Positions 46,400 through 59,029 of a stretch of 64,000 bases of DNA are shown one piece after another. A model generated the notes under the pieces. It was not told the DNA's origin. It did not search any database and worked only from the letters and a program-made list of their open reading frames with translations. A program made the position numbers and the translations under genes. This stretch comes from Warburgia ugandensis. Its lineage: Eukaryota; Streptophyta; Magnoliopsida; Canellales; Canellaceae. Positions within the stretch are counted from its first letter, which is position 1; each line of letters opens with the position of its first letter. Where the stretch lies: NCBI GenBank assembly GCA_035236585.1, contig CP141136.1, forward strand, positions 28,426,449 to 28,490,448. Reading direction: 5' to 3'.

Positions 46400-48226
46400 A
46401 TCAAAACTTTAGCAATACTCTTAAAGATAGGAAGAGTACCTTTTGTGACAGATTTAGATGCCTCAACATCTTGATGTATAAGACCAAACACTCTTCCTTG
46501 GACATTGGGTTTTGTGGTTGTTGTTATCCATGCCTAGTTGGACAATCTTTGAAATAATATCCTATTTAGCCACATTTGAAAAAGCACCATTTTTAGGTAA
46601 CAAGATAATGTTCTGTGGATCCTTCTACAATGCTGGCATCTTCATTTTATCTTCTTTGCTCCAATCTCTTTTGATAATTGTTCCTTTATTCTAGAATCCT
46701 TTTAAAAGTGGTAGTGTTTTTTGCACCAACCCTCTTATCCTTCATCTTATGGAATTTCTCACAATCCCTTTCAATAATCTAGGCTAAGTTGACTACACTG
46801 TACTTTTGTAATTTTTGAGATGAGATTGTACTTTACATATTCTATCAAAGACCCCTTTCAAATTTATTTGCCTTTCTAACCTCATCTTCAAGCATATGAG
46901 GTGTGAACCAAGACAACAAATTTTGTCCCGTACTCAGCCACTAGCTTGTTCTCTTGTATCAATATCAATTCCATAAACTCTGCACCCCCTCACAACAAAA
47001 ATAAAAATAAAAAAATTTACCCCTAGTTGATTCTGATTCCATCTTAAGTCACTATTCTCTTTATTATTTTTCACCAATGTTATGCTTCTCATTCTAGCAT
47101 AAATATAGCTAAAATTACCCCATGCTCATTGGGGCAACCCATATCATCAAAACATTTCTCTAGTTGCATAACCCATCTTTCTTACTCAAAGCACCTTTGA
47201 AAGATGATGGATTCAGTTTGTTGAATTCCTTGAGGCTATGATTGTGGTTGGGTTCCTTCTCTTTTGATTTATTCTCATTATTTTGTGTTTATTGTTGTAA
47301 TATTGTTGTTATGTTCTCTAAATTTTAATGTACTCCATCCATGGCTGAGCTAGATACTCCAAAGGTCAACATCTTCTCATTTTCCTATAATTCCACACAG
47401 TTATCAGTTGGAGATTTTAACTAAATTGATCAACCTATACAATAGTTCTTTACCTTAAGAACAAATATGAAGACTTTCAAGAAAAACTATCCTAGTCTGA
47501 ACCTTTGCTTTGGTACATCACATAGAACCCTTCTGAATATCTTGCTTTCTAAACTCATCTTCAACCATATGAGGTGTGAACCTAGACAATATATATATAT
47601 ATATATATATATATTCTCTCATACTCACCCACTATTTTCACTTGTGCCAATTCCACAAATTCTACCTCCTTTTTCCCTGACATTCTTGAAAAAGTATTTT
47701 TCATACAATAGGTTGGCGAATTTCTTTTAATCAATTCCAATTCTTTCATTAGCCACAATTCTCTTTATCATTCATCACGAATGTTCTACTTCCCCCTTTA
47801 GCATAAATACAAATATAATTACCCTATGCTCATTAGGGAAGCCCATAACATTGAAAATTTTCTCTAGTTGCTTAACCTATCTATGTGCTTCAATTGGATC
47901 TAGTGCACCTTTAAATGAAGATGGGTTCATTCCTTGAGGCTATGATCATTGTAGGGTTCCTTCTCTTTCAATTTGTTCCTATTATTATGTGTTTGAGTTG
48001 TAATATTGTTGTTATGCTATGTAGAGTCCAATATACTCCATCTAAGGCTAAGCTAGATTCTGCAAAGGTCGACATCTTCTCGATTTTGTATGATACTACA
48101 AAGTTACCAATTGGAGATGTTCACTAAATTGATGCTCCTAGCATATAGTTCTCTACCCTAAGAACTAATATTACGTCTTTCAAGACAAACTATTCTAAGT
48201 CTGAACCTTTGTTCCGATGACATACA
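46400..48226 (-). pseudogene. Gypsy gag and leader region with a 0.7-kb tandem duplication
   Basis: Between the RT/protease region and the 5' LTR. Two copies, about 46870-47510 and 47545-48220: CATATGAGGTGTGAAC at 46893/47566, ATGCTCATT(A/G)GGG at 47122/47826, GTCTGAACCTTTG near both ends. The offset grows from 673 to about 705 bp because of a (TA)n tract in copy 2. Broken. Confidence 0.75.
47588..47613. repeat. (TA)n microsatellite
   Basis: About 13 TA units in copy 2 of the gag-region duplication; the first copy has no such tract. Confidence 0.9.
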
Positions 48227-51106
48227 TGTCATGCTCCAAGATGCAAATATTTATTAAAAGGGTAGAAGTGTGATACAATCTTAGCATTCAATCATGAAAC
48301 AAAATAGTCATCTCATGTAACTTCAAGAATTCCATAAGAAGAGTATATAAGGCTTACAATAAAATTCTAAGTATAACATATTACAAAACCTTCTAATATA
48401 AGTGTTTCCTCATACATCAATGTACCTTACAAGACTAAAAACTACTCCAAGCCTTAAGATGATTCAATAGCTTCATCATTCACTTGCTTGATCTTCTTTT
48501 ACTCCTTAGTCATTCCCTTTAATATATGATATTTAATAATATCTCAATGAACTTGTTGTTCAATAATTATACTAACTACTATTTACACTATTTATTGAAT
48601 TAACATATACTACATACATATCATGATTTATTACTTTCAACAAATGAAGATTTATACAATTGTAACAATATACAATTTAAACATGCAACAATCATTTAGA
48701 TGTAAACTATAATTCCATATATCAATATTCATGAGAGACATAATTCAGAAGACATATCTTATCTGTTAATAAATTTTAGAAATCCAATTCAAAATTTGAA
48801 TGTATCTATAAATTTCATTTCAAGACAACAAAACTCAATTTGTATGCTTCAAGCATAATCAACCTATAATGGTGCCCATTAACTCACGATTCAAAAGAGC
48901 CCACCACCTCACTGATCAGATGAGGTTCAGGTAACCATGAACAAAGGCCTAAACATCTACCCTCTGATACTAAGTCAATAGAGCTACTGTCCCAGTGCTT
49001 ATCAACATCCGATTAAAGATCTAAGCTAGAAGTCCTCTATTATCTAATTAAAGTAAGTTTAAATTGAGACCTCTCTGAAGTACATCTTATATGATCATAT
49101 GAGTCATCCACTATGATAATCATGGATCAAACAGAGCCCATATCATTAATCTCCACTAACGTCTAATCTAGAGCAAGTACTTTCATAATAACAACTTACT
49201 AGGTACTTTTGTGGGAACAATATAAACTGTAGGACTTTATTTCCAGCTAGATTCATATAAAAAATGGTACATATAATCAATTCTTTGAAAATCACTTTCT
49301 TTCAATATTGTACTTTCCAATGAAAAAGAAACTTCTCATTTGAGCATATCAATCCTCAATCAAAATTGAGTTTAACACTTCCTTTCTTTCTTTCTTTTTT
49401 CTTGAAATACCAATCTCAATAATTACATTTCTTTAAAATTTGATAATATGATAAAGTCTAATTAAATCATTAAACTACAATTTGTAAAACCTATATTATA
49501 TAATCTTTCTAAAAATTTCTAATAATACTTTTATTAAAAAATCATAAAATCCTTGCTTTTTCTATCAAACCTTAACTATTTTAAGTAATCTATTCAAGAA
49601 AATTTAGAAATATGAATTTTATTATGCTTATAAATCCAAACATGTTTTAAGAGATTATGCTAATAAGATCTAAACATTAATTTCACTAGCCTGCTTATAC
49701 AATTAAAGAGTTTATGATCACAACATATATGAATATTTAGATCAAGTAAAAACATAAATTAATAACTTGGATCCAAAATATGGATTTGGAGTAATATAAT
49801 TACAAGATTAAATCTAAAGTGTTGAATATGAACAAGTATACTTACAAAAGATAACATCCAAAACGTGAGATTCTAATGTTCTTATAGAATCAAATATGAA
49901 CAACTAGACTTAAATTGAATAATTAAACTAGATAGTATGATGATTGTTTATTAGTATAATAGTGGCAATAAAATTACTTGGAGATAATATGATGATCGTT
50001 TCTTAGTGTAATTGAAAACTTGTCTCTTCATATCACAACAAGACTTAGTTCCAAACTAATTATTACTTTAATAGATTGATCTTCTTGATTTTGGATTATC
50101 ACACATTTGAAATTTTCTAGAGAGATTGAGAGAATAAAATGTGTTTGAAAGGATGAGAGAGTGGGATAAGGAATTTTTTAAGTCTAGGTTAGTATTTATA
50201 GGAAAATAGCTGTACGCGATTTTAGATTTAGCATTCAATTCAAATGACATTTCAAATCCAATTTTGAATAGCTATTGATTTCTAGATCTAATTTAAGTGA
50301 GTGAACCCTTTGGATTTCATAATTGATGTCATATCTAATTTAAATTTTGGAACATTTCGAATCTATTCTTAATGAAATTTTGAACATTTTAAAACTACAA
50401 TTAAATAAGTTTGAATGTTTCGATCAAAATTTGTGTAGACTTTGAAGGTTACAGGTCTAATCTTCATAGATTTGTTTGAAAATGTATAGATTTGATTCCA
50501 AATCTAAATTCAATTGAGTTAAACATTTCATATTTAAAATTGAATAAATGTTTCCATTTGTTTAAAAACATGTAGATCTAATTTAAATTTTATTTTAGAT
50601 CTAAATTGAATTTAAGAATTTCAAATATGAAATTGAATGAATATTTCTTGATCTGATTTCCATGGTTATAATTTAAATTAAAAGGTGAGGTAACTATTAG
50701 GATTTTTTCCTATCCAAAGTAATTGGTGAAAAATGTTTTCAGGTCTAAGTGATTGTCATTCATTATAGAAGTAAACGCATGTTTCTTTTAAATTAAAATG
50801 TAACTCTCATTAGTTCATCATATTTAGCATCTATTTAATTATAAACTAAGTATAATGAACTCAGTTTATAAATACTTCTTAGTGAATTAACTCTCACCCT
50901 TAACTAATTTGTTGGTTAAGCTAACTAATTAACTAAACTAACCTAACCAACTTTACTAATAAGTTAGTTAAAATACACTTTTATTCAAACATGAGTTGTT
51001 AATTCTATTATATTTTAGGGATATTTTCTATTACATGTATCCCAGTGTCAATTGTTTACCCTTAGGTTACCAAATAAATTTCCTATGCAAAATTTTGGTC
51101 ATTTCA
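48227..51106 (-). repeat. 5' LTR (2880 bp) of the chromodomain Gypsy element
   Basis: Minus-strand start TGAAATGACC (51106) and end GGAGCATGACA (48227). The start region matches the other LTR at 39992 (TGTAATGACC, then CATAGGAAATTTAT). The family recurs at 53925-56430 and from 60285 to the window end. Contains the minus-strand TTTATAGG box near 50196 and a small ORF that I do not count. Confidence 0.7.
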
Positions 51107-53790
51107 AATGAGGGTCAATATTGTTTTACTTTTCTCCTGATCTTATTTTACTTTGTTTCTTGATATTTGTACCTTGTTTTAAAACCTTCTACCCAATCAT
51201 GAAGATAGCTCTAAATATTATCAGCTAATGAAATAGAAAAAAGTCAATTATTTTATAACATCTCCTCCATTCATCAGTTTCTTCCTTTGATACATATTAA
51301 TAGCATTGTACTACATTTAGTTCACCTCTTGTCTTACTACTCATCTATTTCAACATCCTCATTTCCGCCATGCTCATCTTATGAACATGATGTTCCTTAA
51401 CTGCCCAACACTCTGATCCATAGTGCATGGCTGGCCTTATGACCATCCTATAGAAATTTTATTTTAGTTTGAGTGGCACCCACCTATCACACAAAACTCC
51501 AAATGCACTTCTCCATTTGGTCCAACCCCTTGGATTCTCTAGGTGACCTCCCTCTCAATCTCTCCACTCTCATGAATCACTAATCCTAAGTACCAAAAGT
51601 GGTCTTTTACGAGGACTTCTTGGTTATCAATCTTAACTGGTGTTTCACTCCTACTCCTCTCCTTGCTATAATTGCATTTATTATATTTTGTCTTAGTTCA
51701 GTTGATTTTAATCCTTTAGATTCTAATGCTTCTCTCTATAACTCTAGCTTTGTGTTTACACCCTCCCTTGTCTCATCAAGTAAGACTATATCATCTACAA
51801 CAGCATGCACCATGGAATCTCCTAGTGAAGATGTTTTGTTAACTCATCCATAACCAACGTGAAAAAGTATGGGCTCAATGTCGATCTTTGGTGCAATCCT
51901 CCAGTGATAGAAAAATCCCCAGTTTCGCCACTAATGGTCTTAACATTTGTTACCACTCCCTCGTACATATTTTTAATTATGCCTATATACTACTGTGAAA
52001 CCCCTTTCTCGCCCAACACCCTCTATATTAACTCTCTAGGGACTTTATCATAAGCTTTCTCTAAGTCGATAAAGACTACATAGAGGTCTTTCCTCCTCTC
52101 CGTATATTTCTCTATCAATTGTCTTAGTAAGAAAATAGATTTCATGGTAGACCTCCCAAGCATGAAACTAAATTGGTTCTCCAATACACTTGTTTCATGT
52201 TGTAGTCTCTTCTCAATCACTCTTTCAAAAAGTTTCATAGTGTGGCTCATTGGTTTGATCCCCTGATAATTACTACAGCTCTGTATGTCTCCTTTATTCT
52301 TATAAATTGGTAAAATAGAGCTTTTGCTCCATTCATCTAGCATTTTCTTTGATTTTATACTCTTGTTAAACAACTTGGTCAACCAAACTACTCCAATATG
52401 TCCCATATGCTCCCAAACCTCTATTAGTATACTATAGGGGCCCATGGGCTTTCTTGATTTCATCTTTTTCAAGGCCACTTTCACTGTAGGTATTCTAATC
52501 CTACATTCATATCTATAATATCCAATGTTACTTAGGTTTACATTATTTTCAAACCCTATATTCTTAGAGCCATTGTCATTTGACAATTTTTGAAAGTAAG
52601 TTTCCCACCTTTATTTGATCTCATCATCTTTGGCAAGTACCCTTTGATCATCACTTTTAATGCACCGGACATGATCTAAATCCTTACCCTTCTATTCTCT
52701 TATTTTTGCAAGTTTAAACACATCTTTCTCACCTTCTCTTGATCGTAGTCTAATATAGAGGTTATCATATGCCTTATGTTTAGCCTCACTTACTATTCTC
52801 TTAGCAACCTTTTTAGCATTCTTATACTATTCATAGTTTTCATTATTTCTAGTCTTCTGTCATGCTTTAAAATAGAACTATTTTTCTTTAATAACTTTTT
52901 GCACTATTTCACACCACCACCATGTTTCCTTTACTAATTTCCCTTTACCTTTAGATACTCCAAGACATCTTTTGCCAATTTCTTAGTGGACTCAACCATA
53001 TTAGTCCACATGGAGTTTACTTCTGTTTCAAGTTCCAGTTTCCTTCCATCATCAACATATTTGTGAATGAGGTTATTTTCTCACCTTTTAAGTTCCACTA
53101 CTTAGTTTTTGGACACCCATTAAGTTCATTTCCTTTCTTCCATCTTTTAATATAGATATCCATAACCATTAACCTATGTTGTGAGGTTAAACTCTCACCA
53201 GGTATCACCTTACAATCCTTACACACTAATCTTTCCATATTCCTAAGTAGAAAATGTCTATTTGAATTTTATGAAGTCCACTTTTAAAGGTTATTAAGTG
53301 TTCGTCCCTCTTCTTAAAAAATGTATTTGCAATGGCCAAGTTATATGACAAAGCAAAATGGAGAATAGTTTCCCCCATCTCATTTTCTTCTCCTATACCA
53401 TACCCTCAATGTATCCTATCATATCCTTCCTTTTCTTTTTCTACATGGGCATTTAAGTTTGCTCCTATAAATATCCCCTTAGTGTTGGGAATTTCTAGCA
53501 TGACTCCCTCCATATCTTCCCAAAACTGTCTCTTGATTATATTTTCTAACCCTACTTGTGATGCGTATGCAATTATAACATTTATGTTCTGCGCTCCTCG
53601 AACAAGTTTTATTATTATAATTCTATCACTAATTCTTTTAACGTCCACAACTTTATCCTTTAATTCTTTATTCATTATTATTTCTATGTCATTTTTTTTG
53701 TTATCCTTTCCTATGTACCAGAGTTTATACCCATTGATTTCTTTAGTTTTAGCCCCCTTCCACTTAGTTTCTTATATACAAGTGCTGTTG
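51107..53790 (-). mobile_element. RTE-type LINE, minus strand, broken, with endonuclease and RT
   Basis: The endonuclease part (53330-53765) reads IIIIKLVRGAQNINVIIAYA, FWEDMEG.MLEIP and GANLNAHVEKEKEGYDR. The RT part has a 187-codon open stretch (52023-52586): KMKSRKPMGPYSILIEVWEH, NYQGIKPMSHTMKLFERVIE, FSFMLGRSTMKSIFLLRQL and FIDLEKAYDKVPRELI. The later RT part is at 51360-51980. The 3' UTR is about 51109-51330 and matches 58773-59010. Several stops and frameshifts, for example between endonuclease and RT, so it is dead. The GD of the endonuclease motif reads GA. It lies between two LTRs of the chromodomain element family. Confidence 0.85.
52023..52586 (-). pseudogene. RTE LINE reverse transcriptase, palm region
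   Basis: 187 codons open, containing LPIYKNKGDIQSCSNYQGI (fingers), QFSFMLGRSTM and VVFIDLEKAYDKVPRELI (motif A). Motif C (FADD) should follow at lower coordinates, where the frame is broken. Most similar by eye to plant RTE/BovB-like LINEs. Confidence 0.85.
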
Positions 53791-53920
53791 GTAATTGAAA
53801 AGTCTTTGGAAATAAAACTATATTTATGGAGGATAGTTTCTCCCATCTCATTTTGTTCACAATTTTTATACTTATTGGTAATTGGAAAGTCTTTGAAAAT
53901 AAAACTATATTTCAATTCGA
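53779..53920. repeat. About 100-bp tandem duplication at the LINE 5' edge
   Basis: TTGGTAATTG(A/G)AAAGTCTTT(G)GAAAATAAAACTATATTT occurs at about 53789 and 53874. The segment between (GGAGGATAGTTTCTCCCATC) is also related to 53350-53390 within the endonuclease region, so a piece of the LINE was copied here. Confidence 0.65.
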
Positions 53921-53924
53921 CTGC

Positions 53925-56430
53925 AATCATGTAAATATGAAAATCATTTTCAACAAATGATTCATAAAACTCAAATAAATTTAATTCAAGTTGATAAATC
54001 TAGTTTGTGTAATCAATCATGATCAATCACATATAGTCCTCACTAACGAATCAGTAGAGGCCACTACCCCATTGATCAGATGGGGCCACTCATATTACCA
54101 TGCGGTAGGTCCATGTAAACCTCTTTAATAAATTAGTAGAGGCTACTAGCCAGCGCAATCAACGCAGGTCCAAATGTGTCTAGCTAACATATCAGTTAAG
54201 CCCGCTAATACCATTGATCAAACAAGTCTATTAAATATCTCCAAAGATGTCTCTAATCGAACCACTACCTTAATGATGTCTCATCAAGGTCCACTAAATA
54301 GTACATTGTTTGGCCAGATTTCACTAAAAGAATTGATAAATTAATTGATACCTTGAAATTCACATTTCATTTCCATTTCTTAGTTCGCAATGTAAAATGT
54401 TTCATTTGAAACATAACTTATGAATCAAAAATCACTTCCAAGTTCAATTAGACTTCAATACTTCATTCATTTTCATTTTGAAATAAGGAAATTTTTAGCA
54501 ACAGGTCATAAGAACATAATTCTTTCCAAACTTTGCGTTTCACTTGAAAAGATCACTATTAAACTTGTCATAGTAAATTCCAAAACTCAATAATACAATG
54601 GAAACTAAACATAACCTTTGAAATCAAATTCGTTTATTTTTTAAATTGTGAAAAACTGAACTCAAATGCTACAAGGGAAATCAAATACACATACATCACT
54701 ATAATCCCATTAAGTATACCCAACTAGAAATTATTCACCCATGAAATGATAAAATTCTAACTCAATTTGTAACAAACATCAAAATGTTTCAACTATAACC
54801 AAATGGGAGTGTTTAATTCTACAAGTCATACATATTACAACTTAACACAAAGTGTTAAATGAATGGAAGGCTCCTAATAAGAACTCAATCTAATCCATCC
54901 ATCTCTGATTTGACCTAGCCACCTTAATGCATAGTAGCTTAACATGCATGACTTTCACTAAAGGTCAAACACATACATGGTTACACCTACAACTCTTGCT
55001 ATTCAAAACAAGAAGACACAATTTTGCATCCTTTGTCACTTTAGAATTTAGTCATGTAAGAAGTAGTAGTTTGGCTGAGAAATAGTAATGAATGGAAGTT
55101 TCTAAGGTTAATAACTTGGATATTTTTCTAAGTTTTTCTATTGTTCAACAAGATAAACAATAGCACCCTTCTGAAATTCATGCATCAAGGACATTTTAAG
55201 CAAGATACCTAAATTCCAGCATGAATTTAAGACCAAATCAACCTAGTTGCATCCAAACTCTTCAAAAATTCAAACAAGCTTAATAAGATTTTAGGGATTG
55301 TAGTATGATTTCTGTGAAATTTTGACCATACAAATCAAATCTACTAGCTGCTCTTAAAAAGAGTTCCTAAGAAACAACTCAAATTAGAATATGAAAATTT
55401 GAAACTACTTGTTTACAATTATTAGTAAGAAAAAACATTAAGTACAATCATAAGCCCATACATCTAGTAGTTAATCATGTAACAATAAAGAATTTATCCA
55501 TAAATCCCCTAAACTTGTGATTATTATGTGCATGTTGAGATGATTTATACATCTCTAGTGCTATCACACTCCAACTAATTCATAGCATGCTTCTTTAGGA
55601 CAAGAATAACAAACTCAATTTTATCATATTTAAAAGTACTAAATTTGGTAGGATCTAGCAAACTTACTTTAGATCTGATGATATCTAAAAATATATTTAG
55701 AACATTCTAAATTCATGAAATTCAAATGATGGAAAATAAATCATGACTAAACTAAGATTAGTGAAACTTACCATTTTTTTCTAATCTTTATCTTGTATCT
55801 ATCCACTCGATTCCTTCAATTTTCAACTCCAAGACATGTTACTCTATTGTGTCACTTGTTATTGCAAATTTAGAAGAAGAAGAGATCATGGAAATGGATG
55901 TTTTTGAAAGAAAGAAGAAAAGGGCTTATTAGATTTAGAATTTTTTCTTTTCACCTCTCTCTTAAACCAATTAATTCTCATTCATAAATTTAATACAAAA
56001 TGGGGGTAACGTGGCTTGAATGAGTGTAACATCATGGTAGGAATGGTTGTAATGTAGTTTAACACCCAACATTTACTACTATAAATAAGTGGTATTCAAC
56101 ATTTAATGTCTATTTTAAAGTAAAATGGGTGAAATTGTTACATTTATTTCTCTTAAAATGAAATCAACATCTAAATGATGGTCAAGTATTTCACATTTTT
56201 TATCTTAAAGACTTTTCATTTCATCTAGTGGGTCCTAGGGACATTCGCTAGGTGGGATCAATGGACAAAATGACATAATTGTCCCTTTTTAATAAGTAAG
56301 AGTGTTATTATCAATTTTGAACCACCTAGGTCTTTTTCTAAAATTGTTTTATTCTATGTTTGACTCATACTTGGTTTCTAATTAGTTTTAAAGACTATTT
56401 CATCTTTAAAAGATAAAATGTTTCTCATTA
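53925..56430 (-). repeat. Truncated LTR of the chromodomain element family
   Basis: Resembles 48800-51100: a block around ACTACCCCATTGATCAGATGGG (54070) like the CACCTCACTGATCAGATGAGG block at 48905, repeated CACTAA.GAATCAG-type phrases, then AT-rich sequence. The left end is cut by the LINE and its 5' edge duplication. The right end near the palindrome array was not resolved. No gene. Confidence 0.55.
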
Positions 56431-56451
56431 GTGTTTAGTATGCTTTTTGTG

Positions 56452-58497
56452 TGATGTACTTGTTATTACCTCAAGTCTTCGAACATGCAATCACTCATGT
56501 CTTAGGACTTGTTATTACTTTTAAGTACTTTAGACTTGAAATATCTTCTCAAGCCCTAAGGTCTATAATCACTTCTAAGCTTTTTAAGCTTGTTTGTACT
56601 TTGTCTTTTTTACTTGCAATATTTTCTCAAGCCACACAGATTGCAATACTTTTTGAAGCCTTAGGCCCTAATACCACTTTCAAGCATTTTAAGTTTGCTT
56701 TATTTCAAGTCTTTTTTACTTGCAATCACTTCATGTCCTTTGGACAAGCAATTTTTTTCAAGCCATTTGGCTTGCAATACTTGAAGTCTTAGGACTTGCT
56801 TTACCTCATGTCTTCAGACTTCTAATCACTTAAGTCTTTGAACTTGCTTTATCATATTTCTTCACACTTGTAATATTTTTTGAGCCATTTGGCTTGCAAC
56901 ACTTCAAGTATTCAAACTTGATTTACCTCAAGTCTTTTGACTTTTGAAGTCATTTGACTTGCAATACTTTTTAAGTCTTAGGCTTATAATAACTTTCAAG
57001 CTTTTAAGCTTGCTTTGCTTTAGGTCTTTTTTACTTGCAATACTCTTGCAATATTTTCTAAAGCCTTAGGGCTTGTAATCAATTGCAAGATTTTTAAGCC
57101 TACATTACTTTAAGTCTATTTGACTTGCAATCTCCTCAAGTCCTTTGGACTTTCAACTTGGCTTGTAATACTTATGCAAGCCCTTTCAAGCTTTTTAAGC
57201 TTACTTTATTTTATGTCTTTTTTACTTGTAATCACCTCAGTTCCTTTGGACGGTCCTATCAATATTTTTCAAGTCACTTGGTTTGCAATACTTTTTTCAA
57301 GCCTTCAAGGTTCTTTATTATTTATTTATTTTTTACTTTCAATCACTTAAAGTCCTTCTGACTTGCATATTTCAGTTCTTAGGACTTGCTTTACCTCAAG
57401 TAGTAATCACTGACATCCTTAGACTTGCTTTACCTTAAGTCTTTGGACTTGTAATATTTTTCACATCACTTGGCTTGCAATACTTCAAGTCTTCAAACTA
57501 GCAATACTTTAGATCTTCAGAATTTCTTTACCTAAAGTCTTTAGACTTGCAATACTTCAAGTCTTTGCATTTGCTATATTTTCTCAAAACACTTGAAATG
57601 CAATACATTATAGCCCTTAGAGCTTGCAATCACTTTCAAGCTTTTGAGCTTGCTTTACTTTAAGTCTTTCTTAGTTGCAATCACTTCAAGTCCTTTGGAC
57701 TTGCAATATCTTTCAAGCCACTTGGCTTGCTTTACCTTAAATATTTGGACTTGCTTTAACTTAAGTTTTTTTAACTTACAATCATCTCAAGTTCTTTGGA
57801 CTTGAAATATTTTCTCAAGCCACTTAGCTTGCAGTACTTTCCAAGACTTAGGACTTGCAATCACTTTCAAGATTTTTAAGTTTTCTCTACTTCAAGTATT
57901 TTAGACTTGCAATCACCTATCTTCTCAAACAACTTTGGCTTACAATACTTTTCTAGGCCTAGGGTTTGTAGTCACTTTCAATCTTTTTAAGCTTACCTCA
58001 TCTTAAGTCTTATAGACTTGAACTCACCTTAAGTCCTTTGGACCTATAATATTTTCTCAAGCCTCTTAGCTTACAATACTTTTCAAGCCTTAGGAATTGC
58101 AATCACTTTCAAGCTTTTTAAGCTTGATTTATTTCAAGTCTTCTAGACTTGCTATTACCATAGTCCTGTGGACGCCCAATATTTCTTCAAGCAAAACCTT
58201 AGGGCTTGTAGTTACTTTCTTTCGAGACTTGCATTTGTTCTTATTACATTTCTATCATACACTTGTTACAATTCTTTAGTAAAAATCTCATTAATTTATC
58301 AATCTTCATCATCACCATCATTTTGTCACTACATTTGGCATCACATTTTCTTATTTTGGTTAATTTTGTTTGGATTAATCACTCTTTAAGTCTTTTGATT
58401 TGCAATCACCGTTCATGCTTTTCGAGCTTGCAATCATCTTTCATGTTCAGTTTGCGAGTTTATCATCATTTTCCAAGTTTTTAACTTGCAATCATTA
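56452..58497. repeat. 2-kb array of short palindromic units in a higher-order order
   Basis: Roughly 25-30-bp units of the form CAAG-NN-TTT-NN-CTTG followed by CAATCAC or CAATATTTT. Frequent unit types: AAGTCTTTTTGACTT, AAGTCCTTTGGACTT, AAGCCACTTGGCTT, AAGCCTTAGGGCTT and AAGCTTTTTAAGCTT. They tend to follow each other in that order, making a higher-order repeat of about 110-130 bp (AAGCTTTTTAAGCTT-type units near 56579, 56997, 57189, 57632, 58109). Arms differ between unit types but stay complementary. ORFs on the plus strand are by-products. Not recognised as a known satellite. Confidence 0.85.
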
Positions 58498-58772
58498 AAA
58501 AAAGGTTATATGATTTTATTAACTCCCTTTTATCACTATGTCATTCGAATTTCACATCACATTTTCTCATATTATTAGTTTCTCTTAAGACCTTCTTTTG
58601 ATTGATCTTTCACATTTCTTTCAAAATGTTCTTGAAAAAAAAAGGGCAATTCAAGCCCTCATTTGATTGTTTTGTCTAACTTGGATTCTATTCTTTTGAC
58701 TGTCAAACTTTGAAAGTCCACAAATCAAAGTAGGACATCTATAGAGATCTAAATTTGTATTATAAATAATTA
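58498..58772. other. Short AT-rich stretch between array and LINE tail; nothing recognised
   Basis: Contains TTTCACATCACATTTTCTCAT-like words resembling 58330-58350 at the end of the array, so it may be a decayed continuation. Confidence 0.4.
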
Positions 58773-59010
58773 AATGAGGGCCAATCTTGTTTTTTCTATG
58801 TTTTACTTTGTTTCTTAATATTTTTACCTCGTTCTAATCTTTTACTTTGTTTTAAAACCTTTGTCCCAATGATGAATAAAGCTATGGATTTGATCATCCA
58901 ATGAAGGGACTTGAAAGAAAGTCAATAATTTTGTAACATGTCCCCCATTCATCAATTTGATCCTCTATGACATATTAATAGTTTTGAATTAGATTTAGTT
59001 ACCCAATTCT
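58773..59010 (-). mobile_element. 3'-UTR-only copy of the RTE LINE
   Basis: Aligns to 51109-51330 over about 235 bp (AAATGAGGG(C/T)CAAT, TTTACTTTGTTTCTTNATATT, CATTCATCA.TTT, CATATTAATAG). Read on the minus strand it is a LINE 3' end truncated before any coding sequence. Confidence 0.65.
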
Positions 59011-59029
59011 ATCCTGCACGATACTATTT

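Larger units (their letters stand above)
39636..51106 (-). mobile_element. Chromodomain-type Ty3/Gypsy element (Tekay/Del-like), minus strand, broken and invaded
   Basis: Right to left: 5' LTR 48227-51106; leader and gag 46400-48226; protease/RT/RNase H 44690-46300; insertion 41500-44680; integrase 40690-41480; chromodomain 40140-40420; purine tract and truncated 3' LTR 39636-39992. The RT segment reads [20 protein letters not shown]. The integrase reads CLVFQ..KGEHQK, WKWEHINMDF and WVIIDISKSSHF. The chromodomain region reads YILDRME with a VEEPT-EC piece. The LTR start TGTAATGACC directly follows the tract. It is heavily broken, with many stops. The LTRs are diverged, so this is an old fossil. 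Confidence 0.85.

Noticed and set aside
53332-53934. 200-codon plus-strand ORF
   Set aside because: Antisense of the LINE endonuclease region, which has clear RTE motifs on the minus strand.
56451-58484. Plus-strand ORFs of 60-113 codons rich in Phe/Ser/Leu
   Set aside because: By-products of the palindromic array; overlapping frames read the same repeated words.
56452-58497. CRISPR-like array
   Set aside because: Regular short palindromic repeats recall CRISPR, but there are no unique spacers of constant length, the repeats vary, no cas genes are present, and the DNA is plant nuclear.
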